64,000 bases of DNA from Vibrio sp. AND4 (GTDB taxonomy: Bacteria > Pseudomonadota > Gammaproteobacteria > Enterobacterales > Vibrionaceae). Below are positions 49,458 through 59,157 of the stretch, one piece after another. Below the pieces are notes generated by a model. That model had not been told where the DNA came from. It saw only the letters and a program-made list of their open reading frames with translations, and searched no databases. The position numbers and the translations under genes were made by a program. The stretch covers positions 1 to 64,000 of the forward strand of contig NZ_ABGR01000005.1 in the NCBI RefSeq assembly GCF_000171815.1, in the 5' to 3' direction. Every line of letters begins with the position of its first letter. Position 1 is the first letter of the stretch.

Positions 49458-50717
49458 ATGAAAACTATGCGCTATTTAGCTCTCTTATTGATGGGTTGGT
49501 TGTCTCTGCCAGTTTATGCATCAACTCAGGTGGATATCTATCGTGCCGAAGTGGCGATCGACGGTGAGCAAAAAGACGGTGAAGAACTCGCCCGTCAACA
49601 AGGTATGCAAGATGTGATTGTGCGTGCAACAGGCAGTCAATCTTCTCTCAGTAACCCAGTAATTAAGAAAGCAGTGAGCTCAAGCTCTCGCTATATTTCT
49701 CAACTTGGTTACGGCCAGCTTGATGGTCAAAACAGCGTGAAGGTACTGTTTAACAGTGGACAAATTCGTTCACTATTGACGCAAGCTCAGCTTCCACTAT
49801 GGTCACCAAACCGCGCCAACATTTTGGTTTGGATGGTAGAAGAGCAGGGCTACGATCGTACGGTCACGTGGGAACAATCAGATTCCGCAAGTGCCGCGGC
49901 GTTACGTCAAGCCGCAGTCGCCCGTGGATTACCAGTAACCATGCCCGTAGGTGATTTTGATGATGTGACGGGGGTGACCGTTTCTGATCTTTGGGGCGGT
50001 TTCGTTGGCCCTATCAGTCAAGCAAGTCAACGTTACCCAGTCGATGCCGTGCTGATCGTTCGCGTTCAAGGTGATAAGCTTCGCTGGAGTCTGTACGACC
50101 AACCCCCTGCGCGATTGTCTGAATCGACACAATCGTTACGCAGCGGTTCGGCGTCCGGCGAGAATGCAATACCAGCGATGATTGATGGCATTGCCGATTA
50201 CTACGCGAAGAAGAGTGCGGTTGTGGTTTCAAGCAAGTCGTCCAAAGCACTGGATGTGAAAGTATTGAACGTGGAATCCGCGATGGACTTCTTTGAGCTA
50301 GAAGATTCGCTTACTAACCTTAGCTCAGTCGCAGGAAGCGAAATCAAGCGTGTCCAAGGTAATCAAGTGACGCTAACGATTCATCTTCTTGCTTCGCAGC
50401 AGGCGTTTGAGCAAGAGGCGTCTTCGATTCGTCCATTAGAGGTGACAGAAGATCCTATGATCGACATGGAGCCCGTTCAACAAGCGCAATGGCCAGTTGG
50501 GGCAGGAGAAGAGCAAGCGCCGGGCGCGATTGAACTCGACACTGGGACTGACCAGGTTCAGCCAAAGCAACCTGTGATTACTCAGCCAGCGCCAGTGCAA
50601 TACGACTTGCTCTACAAGTGGAAAGCACCACTGCGTGCTAAAACAGAGCCTTTGAAGGAAGAATCAGAAATCGCGCCAGTGCTAGAAACGGACGTGATTG
50701 ACGAGCATCTAACTTAA
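49458..50717 (+). CDS. DUF2066 family protein
   Basis: A 419-residue secreted protein of the DUF2066 family. ATG 49458 has AGAGGAT upstream; a signal peptide follows (residues 3-20, MRYLALLLMGWLSLPVYAS). The domain has VDIYRAEVAIDGEQKDGEELARQQGMQDVIVRA, of which the RQQGMQDVIVR part is typical, and is followed by a long acidic, Pro-rich tail. The frame opens at 49425, but this start lacks a signal peptide. The function is unknown. Confidence 0.85.
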   Translation: MKTMRYLALLLMGWLSLPVYASTQVDIYRAEVAIDGEQKDGEELARQQGMQDVIVRATGSQSSLSNPVIKKAVSSSSRYISQLGYGQLDGQNSVKVLFNSGQIRSLLTQAQLPLWSPNRANILVWMVEEQGYDRTVTWEQSDSASAAALRQAAVARGLPVTMPVGDFDDVTGVTVSDLWGGFVGPISQASQRYPVDAVLIVRVQGDKLRWSLYDQPPARLSESTQSLRSGSASGENAIPAMIDGIADYYAKKSAVVVSSKSSKALDVKVLNVESAMDFFELEDSLTNLSSVAGSEIKRVQGNQVTLTIHLLASQQAFEQEASSIRPLEVTEDPMIDMEPVQQAQWPVGAGEEQAPGAIELDTGTDQVQPKQPVITQPAPVQYDLLYKWKAPLRAKTEPLKEESEIAPVLETDVIDEHLT

Positions 50718-50760
50718 GTTCGTGTCGCTTAGGCTCATGTACATTAAGCTCTTACTCAGC

Positions 50761-50801
50761 AGAATAAAAAAGAGTCGCCTAGTGCGACTCTTTTTTATTC
50801 T
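50761..50801. terminator. Bidirectional terminator after DUF2066 and DUF2069
   Basis: A perfect 18-bp stem (50761-50778 with 50784-50801, 5-base loop) made of a GC core flanked by A and T runs. It serves both convergent genes. Confidence 0.92.
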
Positions 50802-50885
50802 GTGTTAGCCTCCAGTATTTGTCATCTACTTATGCTGTCGCTGAGAAAACTCTGAAGAAATTGAAGCTGGATGGCTCTCGGCTTG

Positions 50886-51326
50886 CTACTTATTAAACTT
50901 GGCTTTTTCTTCTTTCTCAACTTGAGATAAACGTTTTAATTTTAGACCCAACTCTTTCCCTCGTGCTCGTGTGAATAAGATATTACCCAAAAAGCCGAGT
51001 GAGGTAAGGGCTAATTCTACAACAGCGAGCCAGCGCTCACCGTCGTCCACGTACAAAATCGTCAAGGCATGCAAGAAGTACAGCATTAAGACGAAGTTCG
51101 CCCAAGCATGTGTGTAAGGCTTACCGGCGAGAATGCCAGGAAGTGGCAACAACAAAGGGATACACCACGCGATAGCCAGTGTTGTGCTACTCAGGTGCGG
51201 ATGAGGAGATAAAGCCAATTGCCACATGGCAACCCAAGCCAATAATGCCAAATTGCCAAATAGTGCCATATAGCGATAGCTTTGGGTTCGTGTGCTGAGA
51301 GGGGGTTGGTCAATAATGTCGGACAT
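50886..51326 (-). CDS. DUF2069 family membrane protein
   Basis: A 146-residue protein of the DUF2069 family with four membrane segments (about 25-45, 50-70, 75-95, 100-120) and a Lys/Arg-rich C-terminus (ARGKELGLKLKRLSQ). It follows wrbA by 20 bases and belongs to the bepA-arsC-wrbA-DUF2069 string. No function is known. Confidence 0.85.
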   Translation of the reverse strand: MSDIIDQPPLSTRTQSYRYMALFGNLALLAWVAMWQLALSPHPHLSSTTLAIAWCIPLLLPLPGILAGKPYTHAWANFVLMLYFLHALTILYVDDGERWLAVVELALTSLGFLGNILFTRARGKELGLKLKRLSQVEKEEKAKFNK

Positions 51327-51346
51327 CGATTTGCTTATCCTTTAGC

Positions 51347-51919
<573 letters not shown>

Positions 51920-52270
51920 TTATAGAATTTCCAATACTTGCTCTGGTGGACGGCCGATTTTTGCTTTGCCATTTGCCACCACGACAGGGCGCTCGAACAG
52001 TTTTGGGTTTTGCGCCATTGCATCGAAAAGCTGCTCATCAGTCACTGAAGCTTCGCTGAGCGCGAGCTCTTTGTATCTTTCTTCTTTGGTACGCATCATT
52101 TCGCGCACTGAAGAAAAACCAAGTTGAGCGTAAAGTGTTTTGAGCTGCTCCACATTGAGCGGTGTATCAAGGTATTTAATCACTTCCGGTGTTACACCAT
52201 TTTGCTCAAGCAGTTCCAGAGTTTGACGACTCTTTGAGCAGCGAGGGTTGTGATAAATCACGACTGACAT
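51920..52270 (-). CDS. ArsC-family reductase, YfgD type
   Basis: A 116-residue protein of the ArsC/Spx thioredoxin-like fold. It starts at 52270 (MSVVIYHNPRCSKSRQTLELL), with GGAG eight bases upstream; a four-residue longer frame is unlikely. The active-site Cys is in NPRCSKS, and EERYKEL and RPVVVANGKAKIGRP are typical of arsenate reductase. In its context (between bepA and wrbA) it is the YfgD-like member. Whether it reduces arsenate is not certain. Confidence 0.9.
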   Translation of the reverse strand: MSVVIYHNPRCSKSRQTLELLEQNGVTPEVIKYLDTPLNVEQLKTLYAQLGFSSVREMMRTKEERYKELALSEASVTDEQLFDAMAQNPKLFERPVVVANGKAKIGRPPEQVLEIL

Positions 52271-52286
52271 GGTTTTCTCCATTTCG

Positions 52287-53741
52287 TTATTGTAATGCCA
52301 TGAACTGATCTCTTTGGATCATCAGTTGGTCGATACGAGCGTCATATCGAGCTTGTTCCAAGCTGCCCAACTTAGCAATTTTGCTTGCTTCACTATAATA
52401 CTGGATCGCTTTGTTCCAGTTTGCTCGCAATGCCAAGATTTCGGCACGTGCGGCGAGTTCTTCATCGTTGTTACCCAGCGCATGGTTGCCCTTTGAAAGC
52501 AGGTGCCAACCACTGCTGTCCTCTGGGTTATCATGAGTGTAGCGCTGCAGAATACGAACGGCCTCTTCGTCTTTATTCGCCTCAAGCAATGCGTTGGCGT
52601 AGTTAACCGTGAGTACGTTGTTTTGTGGGTTGTGTTTCAGCGCTTGGCCCAGCAAAGCAACGGCTTTTTGCGGTTTTTTCTGCGCAATGTATAAATCGGT
52701 CACGGCATCTAAGTAGAAAGGGTTGCCAGGGTCTTGCTGCAGCAATTTTTTCAACAGCGACTCTGCTTCGCTCAGGCGATTATTGTCCAAGTGAACCAGT
52801 GCACGTCCATAATCAAACGATGGGATAATATCAGGGGACGCTTTTTTCTGAGTTCGCTTGAACCAACCCATTGCAGCTTGTCCATTGATACCAGCGTAAC
52901 GTGCAACGATTCGAGCGCGCGTTAAATGATAGTCTATCGAAGGTGTAACGCGAATTGGCGGATACGTTCTGGCTCTCGCTCGACTATCGGTAATACGGTC
53001 TTCAGGCAATGGGTGAGTCAGAAGCATTGGCGGTGGTTTACTCGCGTAACGGTATTCATCTGCCAGGCGACCAAAGAAACGTGGCATGGCGTTTGCCTCA
53101 AAACCTGCCTTTGCCAGTGTTGCAATACCAAAGCGATCGGCTTCTTTCTCGTTTGAGCGAGTATAGTTAATTTGGCTTTGCATATTACCTGCCGTCGCCG
53201 CTGTCACTGCGGCGATTCCAGCCTCTGGAGAAGCAATGGCAAGTAACAGCGCACCAGCCAATGCCGCCATCGTGGCCGGTGAACGGCGAGCTTGTTCCTC
53301 CATGCTTCGTGCAAGGTGACGCTGTGTGACGTGGGCAATTTCGTGTGCCATAACCGAGGCAAGTTCGCTCTCGCTACGAGCGTGTAAAAACAGACCTGAG
53401 TGCAGCGCAACGTAACCACCAAAAAAAGCAAAGGCGTTGATGTTGCGGTCACGGATCATAAAAAAGCGGAATGGGGTTTTTACGTCATTGGCATTGGCAA
53501 CCAAACGATGTCCAAGTGTGTCTATGTATTCGTTGATGACAGGATCATCGACGATGGGACTGCTGGCTCTGAGCATGCGCATGTACGCGTCACCGTAAAT
53601 CAACTCTTGATCGATGGTCAGAGTGCCTCCAGCTGCCGTACCAATATCTGGAAGGTCGAGACTATTGGCGTAAATAGGCGTTGGTGTACTCATTACAGCA
53701 GTAAGGCATAGACAAACTAGCGAGCGAGTGCTTTTTAACAT
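52287..53741 (-). CDS. bepA: BepA-type periplasmic metalloprotease/chaperone (M48)
   Basis: Periplasmic zinc protease (family M48) that helps LptD and other barrel proteins mature and degrades stalled ones. From the ATG at 53741 it is 484 residues. Signal peptide first (SLVCLCLTAVMSTPTPIYAN), then the zinc motif HEIAHV (in VMAHEIAHVTQRHLA) with its Glu partner in NEKEADRFG, and C-terminal TPR repeats (about 330-480). A longer frame to 53915 lacks a signal peptide. Linked functionally to Bam. Confidence 0.93.
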   Translation of the reverse strand: MLKSTRSLVCLCLTAVMSTPTPIYANSLDLPDIGTAAGGTLTIDQELIYGDAYMRMLRASSPIVDDPVINEYIDTLGHRLVANANDVKTPFRFFMIRDRNINAFAFFGGYVALHSGLFLHARSESELASVMAHEIAHVTQRHLARSMEEQARRSPATMAALAGALLLAIASPEAGIAAVTAATAGNMQSQINYTRSNEKEADRFGIATLAKAGFEANAMPRFFGRLADEYRYASKPPPMLLTHPLPEDRITDSRARARTYPPIRVTPSIDYHLTRARIVARYAGINGQAAMGWFKRTQKKASPDIIPSFDYGRALVHLDNNRLSEAESLLKKLLQQDPGNPFYLDAVTDLYIAQKKPQKAVALLGQALKHNPQNNVLTVNYANALLEANKDEEAVRILQRYTHDNPEDSSGWHLLSKGNHALGNNDEELAARAEILALRANWNKAIQYYSEASKIAKLGSLEQARYDARIDQLMIQRDQFMALQ

Positions 53742-54022
53742 ACGGTTTAAAGATTCTCCAAAATACCGAGTCTGTGCTTGAGGGATGAATGCTTTCAACG
53801 TCAGTAAAGGCGTTATGGTTATTTTCGTTACGCCAAGTATCTTGTGATTACTTGGGTATATACTAACGATAAGACCAAAGATAAATGAATTGGTTTCGTG
53901 AATTGTCATGCACATAACGTTAAATTGTTAATTTAAAAGTCATGTTCTTCTACGCTTAAATCACTAGCACCAGCTCAAAAAGCCGTTACAATACAACCCT
54001 ATCACAAGTGCAGAGCAATACA

Positions 54023-54268
54023 ATGGAATCCATGTTACTCGATTTGCGTGAACAACGCTGCCCTATGGCACTGTTACTTGCGAAGCGTCACGCTGCCGAT
54101 ATATTTCAGGGAGAGGCACGGCACTATCACCAGCTCGTCATTCAAGTGTCGGATAAAAGCTCAAAACACGACATCGTGAAGTATTTGTGCCGCCAAGGTT
54201 ATAAGGTGGATTGTCAAGTTTCGTCAGAGTACTTTACTTTGACAGTACTCAATAAGGAACCTCAATAA
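54023..54268 (+). CDS. TusA/SirA-like small protein
   Basis: An 81-residue protein of the TusA (SirA) fold, which in TusA carries sulfur for tRNA thiolation on a Cys in a CPxP motif. Here the Cys and first Pro are kept (LREQRCPMALLLAKRH), but the second Pro is Ala. It is therefore not a plain TusA. It ends one base before the PerM-family gene, so both are probably cotranscribed. ATG 54023 is preferred over GTG 54008. Confidence 0.8.
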   Translation: MESMLLDLREQRCPMALLLAKRHAADIFQGEARHYHQLVIQVSDKSSKHDIVKYLCRQGYKVDCQVSSEYFTLTVLNKEPQ

Positions 54269-54269
54269 G

Positions 54270-55340
54270 ATGCTTGAAATGGTAAGTCGCTGGTATAAGC
54301 GACGTTTTTCTGACCCACATGCAGTGAGCCTAGTGGCGATCTTACTGTTCGGCTTTATCACTATTTATTTTCTCGGGCATTTGATTGCGCCACTACTGGT
54401 CGCGATCGTTCTTGCGTACTTACTTGAATGGCCAGTGATACAAATGTGCCGTTTGGGTATTCCCCGGACATTCTCTGTCATTATCGTTATTTTGATCTTC
54501 ATTGGCTTGATGCTGATTGCGGTGTTTGGTCTCGTGCCGACGATTTGGACTCAGGTGGGCAACTTAATCAATGATATCCCCAATATGTATGCAGGGTTGC
54601 AGAAGTTTATTGCGACGCTGCCAGAGCGTTATCCTGAGTTAGCAAATTTACGAATTGTAGAAACCTTAGTGACCAATGCGAAGAATCAAGCGATCGGTTT
54701 AGGTGAGAGCGTAGTGAAGGGCTCGTTGGCTTCTTTGGTTAGCTTGGCGACTTTGGCGGTTTACCTGATCCTTGTTCCTTTGCTGGTTTTTTTCTTGTTG
54801 AAAGACAAAGAAGAAATGATGAGCATGGCAAGTGGTATTCTGCCGAAAAATCGTCGGCTGGCGAATAAAGTATGGCATGAGATGAACGAGCAAATCTCTA
54901 ACTACATTCGCGGTAAGGTGTTAGAAATTCTTATTGTTGGCAGCGTGAGCTACGTAACCTTTGCGATACTCGATCTGCGTTACTCAGCGCTGCTTGCAGT
55001 TGCTGTAGGATTGTCAGTGCTGATCCCGTACATAGGCGCGGCGGCGGTAACCGTACCTGTGGCGATTGTCGGTCTGTTTCAATGGGGGTTAGCGCCACCG
55101 TTCTACTGGCTGCTTGTTGCTTACGGCATCATTCAAGCATTAGATGGTAATGTGTTGGTTCCAGTGCTGTTCTCTGAAGCGGTTAATCTTCACCCTGTTG
55201 CTATTATTGTCGCTGTGTTGGTATTTGGCGGTATGTGGGGTTTCTGGGGTGTCTTCTTTGCGATTCCATTGGCAACGCTAGTAAAAGCGGTATGGAACGC
55301 CTTGCCAAGCACCGAAGACAACGAGCCGATAAAAGAATAG
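54270..55340 (+). CDS. AI-2E/PerM-family transporter
   Basis: A 356-residue inner-membrane protein of the AI-2E exporter (PerM) family. About eight membrane segments are visible; the N-terminal FGFITIYFLGHLIAPLLVAIV and the C-terminal SVLIPYIGAAAVTVPVAIV, then VLVPVLFSEAVNLHPVAIIVAVLVFG, are characteristic. Substrate is not known and AI-2 is not proven. It lies one base after the TusA-like gene and ends at a bidirectional terminator. Confidence 0.9.
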   Translation: MLEMVSRWYKRRFSDPHAVSLVAILLFGFITIYFLGHLIAPLLVAIVLAYLLEWPVIQMCRLGIPRTFSVIIVILIFIGLMLIAVFGLVPTIWTQVGNLINDIPNMYAGLQKFIATLPERYPELANLRIVETLVTNAKNQAIGLGESVVKGSLASLVSLATLAVYLILVPLLVFFLLKDKEEMMSMASGILPKNRRLANKVWHEMNEQISNYIRGKVLEILIVGSVSYVTFAILDLRYSALLAVAVGLSVLIPYIGAAAVTVPVAIVGLFQWGLAPPFYWLLVAYGIIQALDGNVLVPVLFSEAVNLHPVAIIVAVLVFGGMWGFWGVFFAIPLATLVKAVWNALPSTEDNEPIKE

Positions 55341-55353
55341 AAACGTATTCAAT

Positions 55354-55381
55354 AAAAAGCCCAGCGAATGCTGGGCTTTTT
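55354..55381. terminator. Bidirectional terminator between the PerM-family gene and bcp
   Basis: A perfect 12-bp stem (55354-55365 with 55370-55381, 4-base loop) with A and T ends. Confidence 0.9.
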
Positions 55382-55403
55382 GATATTTGGATGAAAGTAA
55401 AGC

Positions 55404-55874
55404 TTACGCGTTGTCTTTCAAGTAGTTCAAGACCACTTCGTGGTGATCTTTGGTTTTGAACTTATTGAACACGTGCTCAATCACACCTTCTTCATTGATC
55501 AGGAAACTGATACGGTGAAGGCCATCGTACACTTTACCCATGAACTTTTTCTCGCCCCACACGCCGAACTGGTCAGCTGCCGCATGGTCTTCGTCAGAGA
55601 GTAGCGTGAAGTTCAGTTCATCACGTTCGATGAATTTTCCAAGACGTTTTACTGGATCGATGCTCACGCCCAATACCACTACATTATGAGCATCAAGCTC
55701 TGCTTTTACATCACGCAGACCTTGTGCCTGAGTTGTACACCCCGGCGTCATCGCTTTTGGGTAGAAGTAAAACAAAACTTTCTTGCCTTTAAAATCACCG
55801 AGGGAAACGGTGTTGCCATCTTGGTCGAGCAAAGAGAAGGCTGGTGCTGGCGAGCCTGCTGTCAGCGTATTCAT
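55404..55874 (-). CDS. bcp: Thioredoxin-dependent thiol peroxidase Bcp
   Basis: Peroxiredoxin that reduces hydrogen and lipid peroxides. The peroxidatic Cys46 is in YPKAMTPGCTTQAQGLRD. E. coli Bcp has a second Cys five residues on; here that place is Gln51 and no other Cys occurs in the protein, so it must work as a 1-Cys type. Length is 156, normal. It lies 15 bases after gcvR, in the same operon. Confidence 0.93.
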   Translation of the reverse strand: MNTLTAGSPAPAFSLLDQDGNTVSLGDFKGKKVLFYFYPKAMTPGCTTQAQGLRDVKAELDAHNVVVLGVSIDPVKRLGKFIERDELNFTLLSDEDHAAADQFGVWGEKKFMGKVYDGLHRISFLINEEGVIEHVFNKFKTKDHHEVVLNYLKDNA

Positions 55875-55889
55875 GGTTATGTCCCTTAC

Positions 55890-56432
55890 TTATGGATTAT
55901 TTTTGATGAAATTCAGAGAACCTTGTACGTTAAGAGTATTACAAAGTTCATCGAAATCTTCTTGCAGTTGCATCAGATTGCAGTCAGCACTCACTGAAGC
56001 GGTGATAGCAATGTGGAACTGGTCGGCATCCAATTGGATTTTTGACTTACTGATGGTTTGCGCACTTAACGAATGTAGGCCAATCTGTTTATCGGCGAAG
56101 AACTGCGTGAACTGCTCGGTTAGGCCGATGCGATCGTCAGATTCAATGAACACTTCCATCGTGTAAGTACTGTCGAGCAACTCGTGGTCTGATGTGCGTT
56201 TCATGATGGTGATAAGATCATGTTCTTGTCCAAGAAGTGGCAGTTGCGTTTCGACTCGGGTGACGTTACTGGCGTTGCCAGTGAGTAGCATAATCAGCGT
56301 AAATTCGTTGCCAAAAATAGCAATGCGGCTATCAACAATGTTACAGCCAGCTTGTGTGACGAGCTTAACCACTTGGTTACATATGCCCGGACGATCTTTT
56401 CCAACCGCCGTAAGTACCAGATGTTGCTTCAT
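55890..56432 (-). CDS. gcvR: Glycine cleavage system transcriptional repressor GcvR
   Basis: In E. coli GcvR binds GcvA and represses the gcvTHP operon when glycine is low. The 180 residues make two ACT domains: the first opens MKQHLVLTAVGKDRPGICNQV, the second runs from about residue 90 (YTMEVFIESDDRIGLTEQ). No DNA-binding domain is present, as expected. It precedes bcp and diverges from dapA, the arrangement seen in E. coli. Confidence 0.95.
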   Translation of the reverse strand: MKQHLVLTAVGKDRPGICNQVVKLVTQAGCNIVDSRIAIFGNEFTLIMLLTGNASNVTRVETQLPLLGQEHDLITIMKRTSDHELLDSTYTMEVFIESDDRIGLTEQFTQFFADKQIGLHSLSAQTISKSKIQLDADQFHIAITASVSADCNLMQLQEDFDELCNTLNVQGSLNFIKNNP

Positions 56433-56840
56433 AAAAAGCTTCTTGTCTTTTCTTTCAATAGACAGATGGTAGCACAGATACAGCGCAGAATTGTGGAGTC
56501 AGTTCTTTTTTTAAACGTGAAAAAACGCCTTGTTTATTAAGTGCACAGTTTGCTTTCGACGTTCACTATTAATTCACTCCATACTGACTGGAATACTATG
56601 ATGAAAGAGTATATTCCGCGCCTAATTTAAAGTGGTGAGCTAGGATTGCTAAGCAAGCATTGCCATTTAACACAATTGTCAGGATAGGTAGGATTGAGAA
56701 CAAAATTCATATTTTAGTTGCTAGACCTCTAACAACTGGTAATTATTCATTCATTTGTACTTTGTAAGCGAGTTTACGCTCTTGTGTTTGTCAATCGCAT
56801 TACAGTACCATGCAGAAAGAGTAAAATGACGGAGATAAAC
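56433..56840. other. gcvR-dapA intergenic spacer
   Basis: 408 bases without a gene I can support. It must hold the promoters of gcvR-bcp and dapA-bamC. There are short A/T-rich stretches but no clear operator or small RNA. Confidence 0.5.
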
Positions 56841-57719
56841 ATGTTTTCAGGAAGTATCGTAGCGCTGATTACACCGATAAAAGCAGATGGCGAAGTAGAT
56901 TTTGATAGTCTACAAAAGCTTGTTGAGTACCATGTTGAAGCCGGCACAGACGGCATTGTCGCAGTTGGCACCACTGGTGAGTCAGCGACCTTAACCATTG
57001 AAGAGCATGTAAAGGTCGTAAATAAAACCGTTGAGTTTGTAAATGGTCGTATCCCTGTGATTGCGGGTACGGGTGCAAATGCGACCCATGAAGCCGTTAC
57101 TTTCAGCAAATTGTTGGCTGATTCTGGTATCTCAGGCTTCCTAAGCGTCACACCGTATTACAACAAACCAACCCAAGAGGGGTTGTTCTTACACTACAAA
57201 GCCATTGCTGAGGCGAGTAACGTACCGCTTATTTTGTATAATGTACCGGGTCGCACAGCAGTAGATATGTCTCCTGAGACTGTGGCTCGCTTGTCAAAGC
57301 TTGATAATATCGTGGCATTGAAAGATGCGACAGGCGATTTAAATCGAATTGCGCTTCATCGTGAACTTTGTGGCGAAGATTTTATCTTACTAAGTGGCGA
57401 TGATGCGACAGGGCTCGAGTTTGTTAAGCGTGGTGGTCATGGTGTTATCTCGGTAACCAATAATATCGCCGCGAAAGACATGGCAGACATGTTCCATTTG
57501 GCGAGTGAAGGTAAGTTTGAGGAAGCAGAAGTGATCAACGAACGTTTGATGACACTGCATAAAAACCTATTTGTGGAATCAAGCCCAATCCCGGTAAAAT
57601 GGGCAGCGCATAAGCTTGGTTTGATTAAAGAGGGCGAGTTGCGTCTTCCTTTGACCCCGCTTTCTGAAAAATCGCAGCCAGTCTTGGAACAGGCGCTATC
57701 AGACGCCGGTATTTACTAA
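56841..57719 (+). CDS. dapA: 4-hydroxy-tetrahydrodipicolinate synthase
   Basis: First step of the lysine and diaminopimelate branch: joins pyruvate and aspartate semialdehyde. The catalytic Lys161 is in [10 protein letters not shown] and Tyr133 in [10 protein letters not shown]; the [12 protein letters not shown] loop is also present. The 292-residue length is normal. The start is the ATG at 56841 with GGAG upstream; a 19-codon longer frame is unlikely. It leads the dapA-bamC unit, as in E. coli. Confidence 0.97.
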   Translation: MFSGSIVALITPIKADGEVDFDSLQKLVEYHVEAGTDGIVAVGTTGESATLTIEEHVKVVNKTVEFVNGRIPVIAGTGANATHEAVTFSKLLADSGISGFLSVTPYYNKPTQEGLFLHYKAIAEASNVPLILYNVPGRTAVDMSPETVARLSKLDNIVALKDATGDLNRIALHRELCGEDFILLSGDDATGLEFVKRGGHGVISVTNNIAAKDMADMFHLASEGKFEEAEVINERLMTLHKNLFVESSPIPVKWAAHKLGLIKEGELRLPLTPLSEKSQPVLEQALSDAGIY

Positions 57720-57784
57720 GATTGAGTTGCTAGGACTGAAGTTCATGCTGGGGGCTAGTTAGCCCTCAGTGTTTAGGAGTATAA

Positions 57785-58804
57785 ATGAAGCTTTCAAGCC
57801 AGTTAGTGTTTAGCTCACTAGCTGTATTCGTATTGACTGCCTGTTCAGGTGGTGCCAATCAGCGTCGTCAAGCAAAAGATGACTTCGAGTATTTAAACAC
57901 ACCAGCTCTTGAGGAGTGGAGTGTGCCAGCAGGTGCTCAACCTCAGTTTTACCCTAACTACCGCATTCCTCAAGGGAACTACGCGGGTGGTATCGGTCAA
58001 GAAGTTGATATTCGTCCACCTCAGCAAGTTTTGGAATTGATCCCAGGTGCTCGCTTAGATCGCAGTAGCGATGGCGAAGTCACACTATGGCTGCTGCGTA
58101 AGAATGAACTGGATAAAGTGTGGCAAACCGTTCAAGAAATGGTTGCAGATAACAAAATCCCGGTAGAAAACCAAACGGATAATCGTATCGAGACAGGGTG
58201 GGTAACTTGGAACTCACCAGATGAAGATATGGAAATCGGTAGCCGCTACGAAATTGTTCGTGGTGAGATGAACGGTCGTCATGGATTTAAAGTAAGCCTA
58301 CTTGAGTGGCGTGAAGGCAATCAAGTGAAAGAAGTCACACGCACTAACCGCGAGCGTTACAACGTGTTTATGACTAACTTGGTAACGGCTCGCTATGACC
58401 AAAACGTACGTGAAGAAGCCGAGCGTAAAGCGCAAGAACTGGTGAAACATATCCCAATCACTATGGGTAAAGATCGCAGTGGTCTGCCAGTGATCATTGC
58501 CCGTGCTCAGTACAATGTGGTTTGGAACCGTCTTCCTGATACGCTACCTAAGATGGGTTTCAATATTGAAGAGCGCAGCCAATCTCAAGGCACTGTGACT
58601 GCGAAGTACGCATCGCCAGATGATGAGTTCTGGAACGACATCGGTGTGAAGCCTGTTGACCTTGCTCCGGGTAAGTACACCTTCTTACTTGGTGACCTGG
58701 GTAACCGTACTTCAATCAACATTACTGACTCGGCTGGCAAGCCAGTCGAGGAAGCATTTTTGAAATCACTGGCGCCAGTGCTGGCCGCTAGTGTGAAAGA
58801 ATAA
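57785..58804 (+). CDS. bamC: Outer-membrane assembly lipoprotein BamC
   Basis: Accessory lipoprotein of the Bam complex. The signal peptide ends at the lipobox LTAC (Cys20), then an unstructured region and two helix-grip domains (about 100-210 and 220-330). The 339 residues fit BamC. It follows dapA by 65 bases, as in E. coli. BamA is at 17685 in this window. A good terminator follows the gene. Confidence 0.93.
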   Translation: MKLSSQLVFSSLAVFVLTACSGGANQRRQAKDDFEYLNTPALEEWSVPAGAQPQFYPNYRIPQGNYAGGIGQEVDIRPPQQVLELIPGARLDRSSDGEVTLWLLRKNELDKVWQTVQEMVADNKIPVENQTDNRIETGWVTWNSPDEDMEIGSRYEIVRGEMNGRHGFKVSLLEWREGNQVKEVTRTNRERYNVFMTNLVTARYDQNVREEAERKAQELVKHIPITMGKDRSGLPVIIARAQYNVVWNRLPDTLPKMGFNIEERSQSQGTVTAKYASPDDEFWNDIGVKPVDLAPGKYTFLLGDLGNRTSINITDSAGKPVEEAFLKSLAPVLAASVKE

Positions 58805-58862
58805 TGGCGTGTCAAAACAGAAACACTGGCTTATTACTGTGAGTTGTTAGACACAGACAAAC

Positions 58863-58888
58863 AAAAGGGACCTCAATGGTCCCTTTTT
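58863..58888 (+). terminator. bamC terminator
   Basis: Stem AAAAGGGACC (58863-58872) with GGTCCCTTTT (58878-58887), 5-base loop, then T. The A-rich left side lets it also serve the convergent DUF2897 unit. Confidence 0.88.
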
Positions 58889-58953
58889 GATCTTAGCGAT
58901 AACGAGAAGAGCACTCAAAGTGCTATCAAGTTTGCTATGAGCTTGAGGAAAGC

Positions 58954-59157
58954 TTAAGGAGATTCGTCTTTCTTGTCTCCGAGTTCATCGTTGCGCTCTT
59001 TATCCAATTCGTTCAGCTTGTCTAAATCGTTCTTGCGACCTTTGTCCATCTGACCGAACTTCATTTTCGCGGTGTACTTGAGCGCGGCGATATTACCTAC
59101 CACTATGCTGATTACAATGATGATAATGACCCAAGGGTTGGTGAGTAATTCGATCAT
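58954..59157 (-). CDS. DUF2897 family small membrane protein
   Basis: A 67-residue protein with one N-terminal membrane segment (residues about 8-27, PWVIIIIVISIVVGNIAAL) and a charged tail (KGRKNDLDKLNELDKERN). It is probably an inner-membrane protein. The start overlaps the end of the M15 peptidase gene by four bases. No function is known. Confidence 0.8.
   Translation of the reverse strand: MIELLTNPWVIIIIVISIVVGNIAALKYTAKMKFGQMDKGRKNDLDKLNELDKERNDELGDKKDESP

Noticed and set aside
57745..57770. Terminator between dapA and bamC
   Set aside because: A hairpin with one mismatch is present but no T run follows, so read-through into bamC is expected.
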